In this document: positions 1-7,737 of the stretch, piece after piece
Position numbering within the stretch: position 1 is the stretch's first letter
Layout: every line of letters begins with the position of its first letter
Assembly: GCA_047974135.1 (NCBI GenBank)
Contig: JBKECC010000010.1
Span: 1 to 24,465 of the forward strand
Direction of reading: 5' to 3'
Length of the DNA: 24,465 bases
Source of the DNA: JAIRQK01 sp047974135
GTDB lineage: Bacteria > Campylobacterota > Campylobacteria > Campylobacterales > Campylobacteraceae
Translations under genes and position numbers: made by a program
The notes under the pieces: model-generated
The model's input: the letters and a program-made list of their open reading frames with translations, nothing else
What the model was told of the DNA's origin: nothing
The model's database searches: none

Positions 1-33
1 TATAGATTTTTTAGGGATTATGATAGAAAGTGC

Positions 34-594
34 TTATTCTGTTTTATTCTCTTTTTTAAATACAGCTAATCTTTTTGTATCTTTTGCTACTAAATTTATA
101 TAATTCTCTTTTATATCAATCAAAGCTCCATTTAACTCAAACTTTGGGTTATTGTTATCAATAGCAGGAGTTATCTTTTTTACTGCTTTTATAAATTCAG
201 CAGGTTCTATGTCAAATTTTGGTTTTTTATCAATTTCTGGAAAAGATGGATATTCAAGTGGGTTCATCATAGGAAGTTTAAATTTTGAACTGTTTTGTTT
301 GATATAGAGGTAATTATTTATAGTCTCTAAAGTTACATCATCTTCTTTAAAACTTTTAACTATATCTAAAAATTTTTTACCATTTACAGTTGCATCACCA
401 GCATCTGAAATTTTTATATTTGAAGTTGAAAATTTCAAACCAATTTCAAAGTCTGTAGCTTTTACATGTAACTTATCATCTTCTACATGTAAATATATAT
501 GCGAAGTGATTTGACTCAAATCTTTTTTTTCTAAAAAAGGTAGAGAATTGATTAAAATGCTCTCTAACACACTTTTTAAAATTGTAACTTTCAT
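34..594 (-). CDS. dnaN: DNA polymerase III sliding clamp beta subunit, interrupted by an in-frame stop
   Basis: The beta clamp encircles DNA and tethers the replicative polymerase. The reading frame gives 186 residues, against about 355 for the family, and covers clamp domain I and part of domain II (ending near KRLAVFKKENKTE). The frame stops at a TAA at 34-36. Upstream of that base the same frame stays open to the window edge and reads ALSIIIPKKSI, which is what is expected next in a clamp (compare IVPRKGV in E. coli). The gene therefore appears to run off the window with a single nonsense codon inside it, not a frameshift. The start is ATG with GGGAG about 8 bases upstream. It lies directly downstream of dnaA on the same strand. 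Because the clamp is essential, a base-call or assembly error is the likeliest cause. Confidence 0.9.
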   Translation of the reverse strand: MKVTILKSVLESILINSLPFLEKKDLSQITSHIYLHVEDDKLHVKATDFEIGLKFSTSNIKISDAGDATVNGKKFLDIVKSFKEDDVTLETINNYLYIKQNSSKFKLPMMNPLEYPSFPEIDKKPKFDIEPAEFIKAVKKITPAIDNNNPKFELNGALIDIKENYINLVAKDTKRLAVFKKENKTE

Positions 595-648
595 AATTTA
601 ACTCCCTTTATTATTTTAAAAATTAATTTAGTGGAAATAGTAGTTTGG

Positions 649-750
649 CGTGAAAATGTGAAAAACATTTAAAAACTACCATCATTTCTGCTTTTTAATA
701 AACGAATAATTTTAACATTTATTTTCACATATTTCACAATTTTATACACT
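649..750. other. DnaA-box-like cluster between dnaA and dnaN (candidate origin element)
   Basis: Several 9-mers ending in TCAC lie here: ATTTTCACA at 721-729, TATTTCACA at 730-738 and TTATACACT at 742-750 on the plus strand, and on the minus strand TTTTTCACA (658-666) and ATTTTCACG (649-657). They resemble the DnaA box TTATNCACA with one or two changes, in AT-rich DNA. In Campylobacterota the origin is known to lie next to dnaA. The dnaA-dnaN gap is thus a plausible oriC part, but no replication evidence is visible in sequence alone. Confidence 0.5.
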
Positions 751-2064
751 CTTCGTCAAAATTTTGTTTTGTAATTCGTCAATTCTTAGTCTAAAACTCT
801 CATTTTCTTTAATTAATTCGTTTATTTTTTTCATGTTATGAGAAACTGCTGTATGATCTTTCATACCAAAAAATGAAGCAAGTGTTGGCATTGAGTTTAG
901 AGTTAAAGTTCTAGCTAGGTATATGGCAACTCTTCTTGCTTCAACTATGTTAATGGAGCGTTTTTTAGATTTTATATCGCTTGGTTTTATATTTAACTCT
1001 TTTGAAATTACTCTTATAATATCTTCAAGTGTTACGTTTTCGTGTTTTTCTTTTATTTGTTCTCTCATAACATTTTTTGCAAATTCAAGTGTTATCTCTT
1101 GACGCATTAATGATGCATAAGCGTTTAGATTTATGATAGCGCTTTCTATCTCTCTTATGTTATCGCCCATATTTGAAGCTATATAGTTGATGATTTCACT
1201 ACTTAAGTTTACACCATCAAGTTCACATTTTTTCTTTATGATTGCTATCTTTGTCTCAAGTTCTGGATAAGATATATCAGCTATCAAACCCCATTCAAAT
1301 CTTGTTTTTAGTCTATCTTCTAATCCATCAATCATCTTTGGAGGTTTGTCTGAAGTTAGTATAATCTGGCTTTTATTTGCATGTAACTCATTAAAAGTGT
1401 GAAAAAATTCTTCTTGAGTTTGTATCTTATTTGTTAAAAATTGAACATCATCAATGAGTAAAATATCGCAACTTCTGTATTTTTCTTTAAATCTGTCCAT
1501 TGTTTGATTTCTAAGATTGTAAGTAAAATCGTTCATAAATTGCTCGGTTGTTGTATAAATCACGATTTTATTGTTTTTTGTTGCAAAATTTCCTATTGCT
1601 TGAACTAGGTGAGTTTTTCCAAGTCCCGTTGGCCCATAAATAAAAACAGGATTGTAAACAGCCCCTGGTTTACTAGCGACTGATTTTGCAGCAGTAAATG
1701 CAAACTTGTTTGACTCACCAACGACAAAGGTTTCAAAACTATATGAAGGGTTTAAAATGGTACTTTTAACACCTCTTTGCTTTTCAATACTCTCGATGGT
1801 TTGAATCTTTTTTGGTGTTGAAGAGCTGTTATTTAGTGCAAATTTTATGGCGTATTTTATGCCCGTTTTAACTTCAAAAAGGTGAGATAATTTTTGAGAA
1901 TACTTTGTTTTTACCCAATTTAAAATCAAGATATTTGGTACATTAAAAACTGCTAGATTTGACTTTGACTCTTTTTCGTTAAAACTTAACTGTTTTATAT
2001 ATCTGTCGTATTCAAGTGTAGGAATCTCTTCTTTTAAAAGCTGTAAAACATCATCGGCTAACAA
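742..2064 (-). CDS. dnaA: Chromosomal replication initiator protein DnaA
   Basis: DnaA binds DnaA boxes at oriC and opens the duplex in an ATP-dependent way. The 440-residue product has the normal layout: N-terminal domain I, a short linker ending near residue 105, an AAA+ domain with Walker A GPTGLGKTH and Walker B ILLIDDVQF, and a C-terminal DNA-binding domain with the signature DHTAVSHNMKKI. I chose the TTG start at 2064 (MLADDVLQLL) because AAGGGAG lies 5 bases upstream. An in-frame ATG at 2112 would add 16 residues but has no ribosome-binding site and enters the ruvC promoter region. dnaN follows on the same strand and ruvC is divergent. Confidence 0.97.
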   Translation of the reverse strand: MLADDVLQLLKEEIPTLEYDRYIKQLSFNEKESKSNLAVFNVPNILILNWVKTKYSQKLSHLFEVKTGIKYAIKFALNNSSSTPKKIQTIESIEKQRGVKSTILNPSYSFETFVVGESNKFAFTAAKSVASKPGAVYNPVFIYGPTGLGKTHLVQAIGNFATKNNKIVIYTTTEQFMNDFTYNLRNQTMDRFKEKYRSCDILLIDDVQFLTNKIQTQEEFFHTFNELHANKSQIILTSDKPPKMIDGLEDRLKTRFEWGLIADISYPELETKIAIIKKKCELDGVNLSSEIINYIASNMGDNIREIESAIINLNAYASLMRQEITLEFAKNVMREQIKEKHENVTLEDIIRVISKELNIKPSDIKSKKRSINIVEARRVAIYLARTLTLNSMPTLASFFGMKDHTAVSHNMKKINELIKENESFRLRIDELQNKILTKSV

Positions 2065-2181
2065 AAAAACTCCCTTAAGATTAATAAAAATATAGGCATT
2101 TATTGTATCCAAAAGTGGTTGAATTATATGTTAAACAAAACCTTGATACAATCCTTTGATGTTTATATATAAGGGCAAAAA

Positions 2182-2652
2182 TTGATTATTTTAGGTATTG
2201 ATCCAGGAAGTAAAAACTGCGGATACGCAATCATAGAAAAGAGTAATAATAAGACTTTTTTAAAAGAAGCTGGTCTTATAAAGATAAAATCTACAAACCT
2301 TCAAGAGCAGATAGTAGAACTTGTTGAAGGTATAGATATAATCTTTAAAAATAATACAATAGATGAAGTAGCCATTGAAGATATTTTCTTTGCATTTAAC
2401 CCAAAAACCGTTTTAAAATTGGCACAATTTCGTGGGGCTTTAAGTCTAAAAATACTTCAAGTTTTTGGAAATTTTCACGAATATACTCCACTTCAAGTAA
2501 AAAAAGCAGTTACAGGGAAGGCAAAAGCCACAAAAGAGCAAGTATCTTTCATGGTAAAGAGGATTTTAAACATCAAACAAGAGATAAAACCACTAGACGT
2601 AACCGATGCTATAGCTATAGCACTAACTCACGCTCAAAGATTAAAAGCATAA
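2182..2652 (+). CDS. ruvC: Holliday junction endonuclease RuvC
   Basis: RuvC cuts Holliday junctions symmetrically as a dimer, together with RuvAB. At 156 residues it has normal family length. Visible acidic catalytic motifs are IDPGSKNCGYAI at the N-terminus, VAIEDIFFAFNP near residue 67, and DVTDAIAIALTHA near the C-terminus. The start is TTG, with AAGGG about 6 bases upstream. It is divergent from dnaA with about 117 bases between the two starts, so the two promoters share this gap. A short inverted repeat follows it at 2691-2713. Confidence 0.95.
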   Translation: MIILGIDPGSKNCGYAIIEKSNNKTFLKEAGLIKIKSTNLQEQIVELVEGIDIIFKNNTIDEVAIEDIFFAFNPKTVLKLAQFRGALSLKILQVFGNFHEYTPLQVKKAVTGKAKATKEQVSFMVKRILNIKQEIKPLDVTDAIAIALTHAQRLKA

Positions 2653-2690
2653 TTTTAGAGGATTAGGCAAAAGTATATAATTTTGTTCTA

Positions 2691-2713
2691 ACACAAAATA
2701 ACTCTTTTTGTGT
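2691..2713. promoter_or_regulatory. Inverted repeat between ruvC and the SDR operon
   Basis: ACACAAAA (2691-2698) and TTTTGTGT (2706-2713) form a perfect 8-base inverted repeat with a 7-base loop. No T-run follows, so it is a weak terminator candidate. It sits 36 bases before the SDR operon start and could equally be an operator, for example for the AraC-type regulator of that operon. Confidence 0.35.
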
Positions 2714-2748
2714 AAAATTTCCAAAAGTTAATTTAAGAAAGGAAAAAA

Positions 2749-3501
2749 ATGAAAGTAGTTTTAATCACTGGAGCAAGTAGAGGATTGGGTAAAAATATGG
2801 CTCTTCATCTATCAAAGAAGGGTTATCATATCTTATTTACTTACAAAAGTTCACAAAATGAGGCAAAAATCACTCAAAAAGAGATAGAAAAAAACGGTGT
2901 AAAGGCAGCATTTTTACAACTTGATACATCTGATATAAAAAACTTTGAAAGTTTCTCTTTACATGTAAAAGATATTTTAGAAAAAGAGTTTAAAATAGAT
3001 AAACTCTACGCACTTATCAATAACGCAGGTATTGGCGTTTATGCTCCATTTGAAAGTGCTAGCGAAGAGGATTTTGACAAAGCATTTAACACAAATGTAA
3101 AAGGTGTATTTTTTCTAACACAAAAACTTCTGCCTTGTATACAAAATGGCGGAAAAATACTAAATGTCTCTTCTGGACTTGCTAGATTTACTTTGCCAAA
3201 TTACTCTGCATACGCTGCAACAAAAGGAGCCATCGAAGTTTTAACAAGATATATGGCAAAAGAGTTAGCAAGTAGACAAATTAGAGTAAATGTAATTGCT
3301 CCTGGTGCTATTGAGACTGATTTTGGCGGTGGGGCTGTAAGAGATAACAAAGATGTAAATAGTTTTATTGCTTCTGTTGTAGCTCTTGGTCGTGCTGGAC
3401 TTCCTGATGATATAGGAAGTGCTGTAAGTGCGATAATCTCAGATGATTTTAACTGGGTTACAGGAGAGAGGATAGAAGTATCGGGCGGAATGTGTCTGTA
3501 A
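2749..3501 (+). CDS. Short-chain dehydrogenase/reductase, copy 1
   Basis: A NAD(P)-dependent oxidoreductase of the classical SDR family (FabG-like fold), substrate unknown. The 250 residues carry the Rossmann nucleotide motif TGASRGLG (7-14), NNAG (91-94), the catalytic serine region NVSSG (about 139-143), and Y155-x3-K159 (YAATK). The C-terminus follows the FabG pattern, with the VTGE..EVSGG motif. The start is ATG with GAAAGGAAA upstream. The next gene is the same length and aligns without gaps; by eye about two thirds to three quarters of residues are identical. The pair is therefore a tandem duplication. It is probably co-transcribed with the second copy and the AraC regulator. Confidence 0.9.
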   Translation: MKVVLITGASRGLGKNMALHLSKKGYHILFTYKSSQNEAKITQKEIEKNGVKAAFLQLDTSDIKNFESFSLHVKDILEKEFKIDKLYALINNAGIGVYAPFESASEEDFDKAFNTNVKGVFFLTQKLLPCIQNGGKILNVSSGLARFTLPNYSAYAATKGAIEVLTRYMAKELASRQIRVNVIAPGAIETDFGGGAVRDNKDVNSFIASVVALGRAGLPDDIGSAVSAIISDDFNWVTGERIEVSGGMCL

Positions 3502-3551
3502 AAACAACTATATAGATATTTAAAATTTAAAAATTATTTTTAGGAGATAAC

Positions 3552-4304
3552 ATGAAAGTAGTCTTAGTAACAGGCGGAAGTAGAGGAATAGGAAAAAACA
3601 CAGTTTTAAATTTAGCCAAAAAAGGTTACAGTGTTATTTTTACGTATAATAGTGCAGTAAATGAAGCAAAAAACACAGCTAGTGAAGCTAAAAAATTTGG
3701 TGTAAAAGCAGCATATTTACAACTTAATACTTCAAGCATAAAAGGTTTTGATGAGTTTGTTTTACATGTAAAAGATACTTTGAAAAATGAGTTTAAAACA
3801 GATAAACTCTATGCACTTATAAACAACGCTGGAGTAGATACACAAGGAAGTTTTGAAAGTGTAACCGAAGAACAATATGACTTTGCTTTTAACACAAACG
3901 TAAAAGGTGTGTTTTTCATAACACAAAAACTTTTACCAATTATAAGTGATGGTGGAAAAATACTCAATGTCTCTTCTGGACTTACAAGAGTTATCATGTC
4001 AAACTTTTCAACATATTCTGCATCAAAAGGTGCGATTGAAGTGTTAACTAAATATCTTGCAAAAGAGTTAGCAAGTAGACAAATTAGAGTAAATGTAGTA
4101 GCCCCTGGTGCTGTTGAAACAGACATCGGTGGCGGTGTTATCAGAGATAACAAAGAAGTAAACGCTTATATGGCTTCTCTTGCTGCTTTAGGACGGGTTG
4201 GATTGCCTGATGATTTAGGAAGTGCTATAAGTGCCCTAATCTCCGATGACTTCAACTGGGTTACAGGAGAGAGGATAGAAGTATCAGGTGGAACGTGCTT
4301 ATAA
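3552..4304 (+). CDS. Short-chain dehydrogenase/reductase, copy 2
   Basis: Tandem paralogue of the preceding SDR, also 250 residues. It has TGGSRGIG (7-14), NNAG (91-94), SSG and Y155-x3-K159 (YSASK). The ribosome-binding site is AGGAG, 6 bases before ATG. The greatest divergence from copy 1 is in the region after NNAG (about 95-108) and near residues 145-152, which in SDRs shape the substrate pocket. This suggests the copies may differ in substrate while keeping cofactor use; that is inference. The last 10 bases overlap the start of the AraC-type regulator. Long DNA stretches around 4063-4097 and 4255-4285 are nearly identical to copy 1, indicating fairly recent duplication or gene conversion. 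Confidence 0.9.
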   Translation: MKVVLVTGGSRGIGKNTVLNLAKKGYSVIFTYNSAVNEAKNTASEAKKFGVKAAYLQLNTSSIKGFDEFVLHVKDTLKNEFKTDKLYALINNAGVDTQGSFESVTEEQYDFAFNTNVKGVFFITQKLLPIISDGGKILNVSSGLTRVIMSNFSTYSASKGAIEVLTKYLAKELASRQIRVNVVAPGAVETDIGGGVIRDNKEVNAYMASLAALGRVGLPDDLGSAISALISDDFNWVTGERIEVSGGTCL

Positions 4305-5158
4305 AAAAAGAGTTTGAAAAACTAACAAACGCAGTTTTAAAACACGTAAAAACTGAGGGAGTAAACGAGACTTTAATCCCTCAGATTAGAATTTTTAAAT
4401 CTACATGTAAAAACGTTTTAACTCACACTATTTATGACTCTTCTATATTGATAATCTTGCAAGGCTCAAAAAAGGTTAAGATTGGCAATTTAACGCTTGT
4501 TTACGATGAAAAAAGTTATCTTATATCTTCGCTAAATCTTCCAATGGAAGGAGAAATTTTAAAAGCATCAAACGAGAAACCTTTTTTGTCGCTACTTATA
4601 TCTTTTAACTTGGATGATATGTATAGTATCTTAAAAAAACGTTACGAAAACTATAAAAATGTTGATACATGTATAAAAACATTCTCAGTTGATGAAGAGA
4701 TGTTTGAGATAACAAAAAGAGTGGTAAAACTCCTAGAAAAAGAGGAGTTTGAAGCAAACTATATAGCTCCTTTACTCATAAAAGAGTTGATTTTCAAAAT
4801 TAGTAAGAATAGCTCCATTTTTCAATTTTTTACAAAAAACTCAAATGCTAGAAAAATTCAAAAAACGATAAATTTCATAAATGACAATCTAAATGAAAAA
4901 ATAAACATAAATGACTTAGCACAAAGTGTGAGTTTAAGTCCTGCTTCATACTTTAAATATTTTAAAATTATGACAAATCTAACACCAATTCAGTATCAAA
5001 AAACAAAAAGACTCCATTTAGCTCATGAAATGATAAAAAATGATGAAAAAACTATCGGAGATATAGCTTTTAGCCTTGGTTATGAGAGCCAATCACAATT
5101 TTCTAGAGAGTATAAAAGACTGTTTGGAAACAGTGCAAAATTCACATTAAGAAATTAG
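4295..5158 (+). CDS. AraC-family transcriptional regulator
   Basis: A 287-residue regulator. The N-terminal half (about 1-180) looks like the AraC_N type sensor domain (an early THTIYDSSILIILQGSKKV stretch). The C-terminal 100 residues hold the two AraC helix-turn-helix motifs (IKININDLAQSV type near 205 and TIGDIAFSLGYES near 255, followed by QFSREYKRLFG). The start is GTG at 4295, inside the end of the upstream SDR gene, with AGGTGG just before it. Such overlap means translational coupling, so the regulator probably controls its own SDR operon, as in other AraC_N/oxidoreductase pairs. The ligand is unknown. Confidence 0.9.
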   Translation: MLIKKEFEKLTNAVLKHVKTEGVNETLIPQIRIFKSTCKNVLTHTIYDSSILIILQGSKKVKIGNLTLVYDEKSYLISSLNLPMEGEILKASNEKPFLSLLISFNLDDMYSILKKRYENYKNVDTCIKTFSVDEEMFEITKRVVKLLEKEEFEANYIAPLLIKELIFKISKNSSIFQFFTKNSNARKIQKTINFINDNLNEKININDLAQSVSLSPASYFKYFKIMTNLTPIQYQKTKRLHLAHEMIKNDEKTIGDIAFSLGYESQSQFSREYKRLFGNSAKFTLRN

Positions 5159-5189
5159 ACTAAATAACGTGTTTTAGGGCTTTATTTGA

Positions 5190-5231
5190 TGTGAATAACT
5201 TTTACATGTAAAGATGTGAAAATGTGAATAA
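5190..5231 (-). other. Cluster of three DnaA-box matches upstream of typA
   Basis: Read on the minus strand, 5223-5231 and 5190-5198 are both TTATTCACA, an exact match to the DnaA-box consensus TTATNCACA, and 5215-5223 is ATTTTCACA, identical to a site in the dnaA-dnaN gap. All three have the same orientation within 42 bases, and a TTTACATGTAAA palindrome lies between them. A very AT-rich stretch follows (5232-5285). It could be an origin submodule, a DnaA titration site or DnaA control of typA. Confidence 0.5.
5201..5212. repeat. TTTACATGTAAA iterated palindrome
   Basis: Exact copy of the 12-base palindrome that recurs through the window. This one lies between DnaA-box matches in the AraC-typA gap. 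Confidence 0.75.
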
Positions 5232-5330
5232 GTATCTATTTTGTAACCAATTTTTTTATTTACAATAACTATGTAAGCATTTTTTGGATAGAATAAGCCC
5301 CTTATTTTTTACAAGGTTAGGAGAAAACCA

Positions 5331-7136
5331 TTGAATCTGATCCGAAACATTGCAGTTATTGCACACGTTGACCACGGAAAAACTACACTAGTAGATGAAC
5401 TTTTAAAACAATCTGGAACATTTTCTGAACACGAAACAACAAGTGAACGTATGATGGATAGTAATGATATTGAAAGAGAAAGAGGCATTACGATTCTTTC
5501 AAAAAATACTTCAATAAATTACAAAGAGTATAAAATCAACATCATAGACACTCCAGGCCACGCCGATTTTGGTGGGGAAGTTGAGCGTGTTTTAAAAATG
5601 GTAGATGGAGTTTTGCTTTTAGTTGATGCCCAAGAAGGAGTTATGCCTCAAACAAAGTTCGTTGTTAAAAAAGCACTTGCTCTTGGCATTAGACCAATCG
5701 TTGTTATAAACAAGATAGACAAACCAGCAGCTGACCCTGAGCGCGTTGTAAACGAGATATTTGACCTATTTGTTGCGCTTGATGCAAATGATGAACAACT
5801 TGAATTCCCTATAATTTATGCAGCAGCACGCGATGGTTATGCAAAGAAAAATATGAGCGATGAAAACAAAAACTTAGAGCCACTTTTTGAAGAGATTGTA
5901 AGCCACGTTCCAGCTCCAAGCGGAAATGATGAAAACCCAGTTCAAATCCAAGTTTTTACTCTTGATTATGACAACTATGTTGGAAAGATAGGAATCGCTA
6001 GAGTTTTCAACGGAACAATCAAAAAAAATCAAAACGTTATGTTAGCAAAAGCAAGTGGTGAGAGAATCACTGGGCGAATTTCAAAACTTATAGGCTTTAA
6101 AGGCTTAAACAGACTTGACATAAATGAAGCCGGATCTGGAGACATCATAGCGATAGCAGGATTTGAAGCGCTTGATGTTGGAGACAGTATCGTTGATCCA
6201 GCAAATCCTATCCCACTTGAAGCGTTGCACATCGAAGAGCCAACACTTTCAGTTGTTTTTGCAGTAAACGACTCTCCTCTTGCTGGGTTAGAGGGAAAAT
6301 ATGTAACTTCAAATAAATTAACAGAGAGATTAGAAAACGAAGTAAAAACAAATATAGCTATGCGTTTTGAGGGAATTGGCGAAGGAAAGTTCAAAGTTTC
6401 AGGCCGTGGAGAATTACAAATAACAATCTTGGCTGAAAATATGAGAAGAGAGGGCTTTGAGTTTGCTCTTGGACGACCAGAAGTTATCACAAAAGTTGAA
6501 AATGGTGTAAAACTAGAGCCATTTGAACACTTAGTTATCGACGCTCCAGATGATTGTACGGGTGCAGTTATAGAAAAACTTGGAAAAAGAAAAGCTGAAA
6601 TGACAACGATGAACCCAACTGGAGATGGACAAACAAGAATGGAGTTTGAAATCCCAGCTCGTGGACTTATTGGATTTAGAAGCCAATTTTTAACAGATAC
6701 AAAAGGCGAGGGCGTTATGAACCACTCGTTTTTAGAATTCCGTCCATTTTCTGGCTCAGTTGAACACAGAATGAATGGTGCGCTTGTTTCTATGGAAGAT
6801 GGCGTTGCACTTGGATATTCACTTTGGAACTTGCAAGAGAGAGGTATTTTGTTTATCGAACCACAAACAAAAGTTTATGTTGGTATGATCATAGGTGAAC
6901 ATTCACGTACAAATGACTTAGATGTAAACCCTATTAAAGGAAAACAGTTAACAAACGTAAGAGCAAGTGGAAGCGATGATGCTATAAAACTTGTTCCTCC
7001 TAGAAGATTAAACTTAGAGCGTGCGTTAGAGTGGATTGAAGATGATGAACTTGTAGAAGTTACTCCAAAAAATGTTCGTGTTAGAAAAAGATATCTTGAT
7101 CCAACTCAAAGAAAAAGAATGTCTAAAAAAGACTAA
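5331..7136 (+). CDS. typA: Ribosome-associated GTPase BipA/TypA
   Basis: A translational GTPase that binds the ribosome and aids 50S assembly and stress or cold adaptation. The 601 residues match family length. GTPase motifs are AHVDHGKT (11-18), the switch I region with RERGITI, DTPGH (73-77) and NKID (127-130). EF-G-like domains and the BipA-specific C-terminal domain follow (GLIGFRSQFLTDTKGEG, then VRVRKRYLDP near the end). The start is TTG with AGGAG 8 bases upstream, and no better ATG is near. The lemA-like gene starts 2 bases after the stop, so they are probably co-transcribed. Confidence 0.97.
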   Translation: MNLIRNIAVIAHVDHGKTTLVDELLKQSGTFSEHETTSERMMDSNDIERERGITILSKNTSINYKEYKINIIDTPGHADFGGEVERVLKMVDGVLLLVDAQEGVMPQTKFVVKKALALGIRPIVVINKIDKPAADPERVVNEIFDLFVALDANDEQLEFPIIYAAARDGYAKKNMSDENKNLEPLFEEIVSHVPAPSGNDENPVQIQVFTLDYDNYVGKIGIARVFNGTIKKNQNVMLAKASGERITGRISKLIGFKGLNRLDINEAGSGDIIAIAGFEALDVGDSIVDPANPIPLEALHIEEPTLSVVFAVNDSPLAGLEGKYVTSNKLTERLENEVKTNIAMRFEGIGEGKFKVSGRGELQITILAENMRREGFEFALGRPEVITKVENGVKLEPFEHLVIDAPDDCTGAVIEKLGKRKAEMTTMNPTGDGQTRMEFEIPARGLIGFRSQFLTDTKGEGVMNHSFLEFRPFSGSVEHRMNGALVSMEDGVALGYSLWNLQERGILFIEPQTKVYVGMIIGEHSRTNDLDVNPIKGKQLTNVRASGSDDAIKLVPPRRLNLERALEWIEDDELVEVTPKNVRVRKRYLDPTQRKRMSKKD

Positions 7137-7138
7137 AA

Positions 7139-7690
7139 ATGAAGATAATTATCATAACTTTAGCTATTTTAATAATTGCTATAGTTATGATGTACAATTT
7201 TCTTGTAAGAAAGAAAAACCAAGTAGATAACATTTACTCAAATGTTGAAGTTATCTTAAAAAAACGATACGACTTGTTACCAAATCTTTTTCGTGTGACT
7301 GAAGCCATCATGAAACACGAAAGAGCTCTTTTTAGTGAAGTTGCCTCTTTAAGAAGTGAAGCCCTAAATGCTAAAGATACAGATTTAAAGCTAAAACTTG
7401 ACTCCAAACTCTCAAATCCACTAAACGGCATTTTAGTAGCCATAGAAAATTACCCCGAACTTAAATCAAATAAAAATGTTTTACACCTTCAAGCTTCTTT
7501 GGTTGAGATAGAGGAGCAGATAAGTGCAGCAAGAAGGGCTTACAATCAAAGCGTAACTGACTACAACAACGCCATAGAGATGATACCAACAAATATACTA
7601 GCTAAGTTTTTAGGATACAAACAAAGAGATTTATACCAAGCACCAAGCGTTATTTTAACTACACAAGCAAAAGATTTACTCAAAAAATAG
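7139..7690 (+). CDS. LemA family protein
   Basis: A 183-residue LemA-type protein: one N-terminal membrane segment (about residues 3-21) and then a long helical domain. The family hallmark is present in NQVDNIYSNVEVILKKRYDLLPNL, followed by AARRAYNQSVTDYNNAIE and the PTNILAKFLGYKQRD ending. The molecular role of LemA proteins is not established; an exported N-terminus with the helical domain outside the cytoplasm is usual. It starts 2 bases after the typA stop. The following gene encodes a DUF3137-type membrane protein, a recurrent partner of LemA in this phylum, so the two may act together in the envelope. Confidence 0.9.
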   Translation: MKIIIITLAILIIAIVMMYNFLVRKKNQVDNIYSNVEVILKKRYDLLPNLFRVTEAIMKHERALFSEVASLRSEALNAKDTDLKLKLDSKLSNPLNGILVAIENYPELKSNKNVLHLQASLVEIEEQISAARRAYNQSVTDYNNAIEMIPTNILAKFLGYKQRDLYQAPSVILTTQAKDLLKK

Positions 7691-7699
7691 ATAAAATTC

Positions 7700-7711
7700 T
7701 TTACATGTAAA
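7700..7711. repeat. TTTACATGTAAA iterated palindrome
   Basis: Exact copy in the short gap between the lemA-like gene and the DUF3137-like gene, 10 bases after the lemA stop. No T-run of terminator type follows. Confidence 0.7.
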
Positions 7712-7737
7712 AGGTTTTTATACAAAAGGGGCGAAAT

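Noticed and set aside
3809..4153. Open frame of 114 codons on the minus strand inside SDR copy 2
   Set aside because: It lies wholly within a well-supported plus-strand gene and its translation has no recognisable domain; a shadow frame.
6029..6490. Open frame of 153 codons on the minus strand inside typA
   Set aside because: Antisense to a conserved GTPase gene, with serine/proline-rich shadow translation and no ribosome-binding site.
7700..7735. Terminator after lemA formed by the palindrome
   Set aside because: The stem is only six base pairs with no loop space and is not followed by a T-run adjacent to it.
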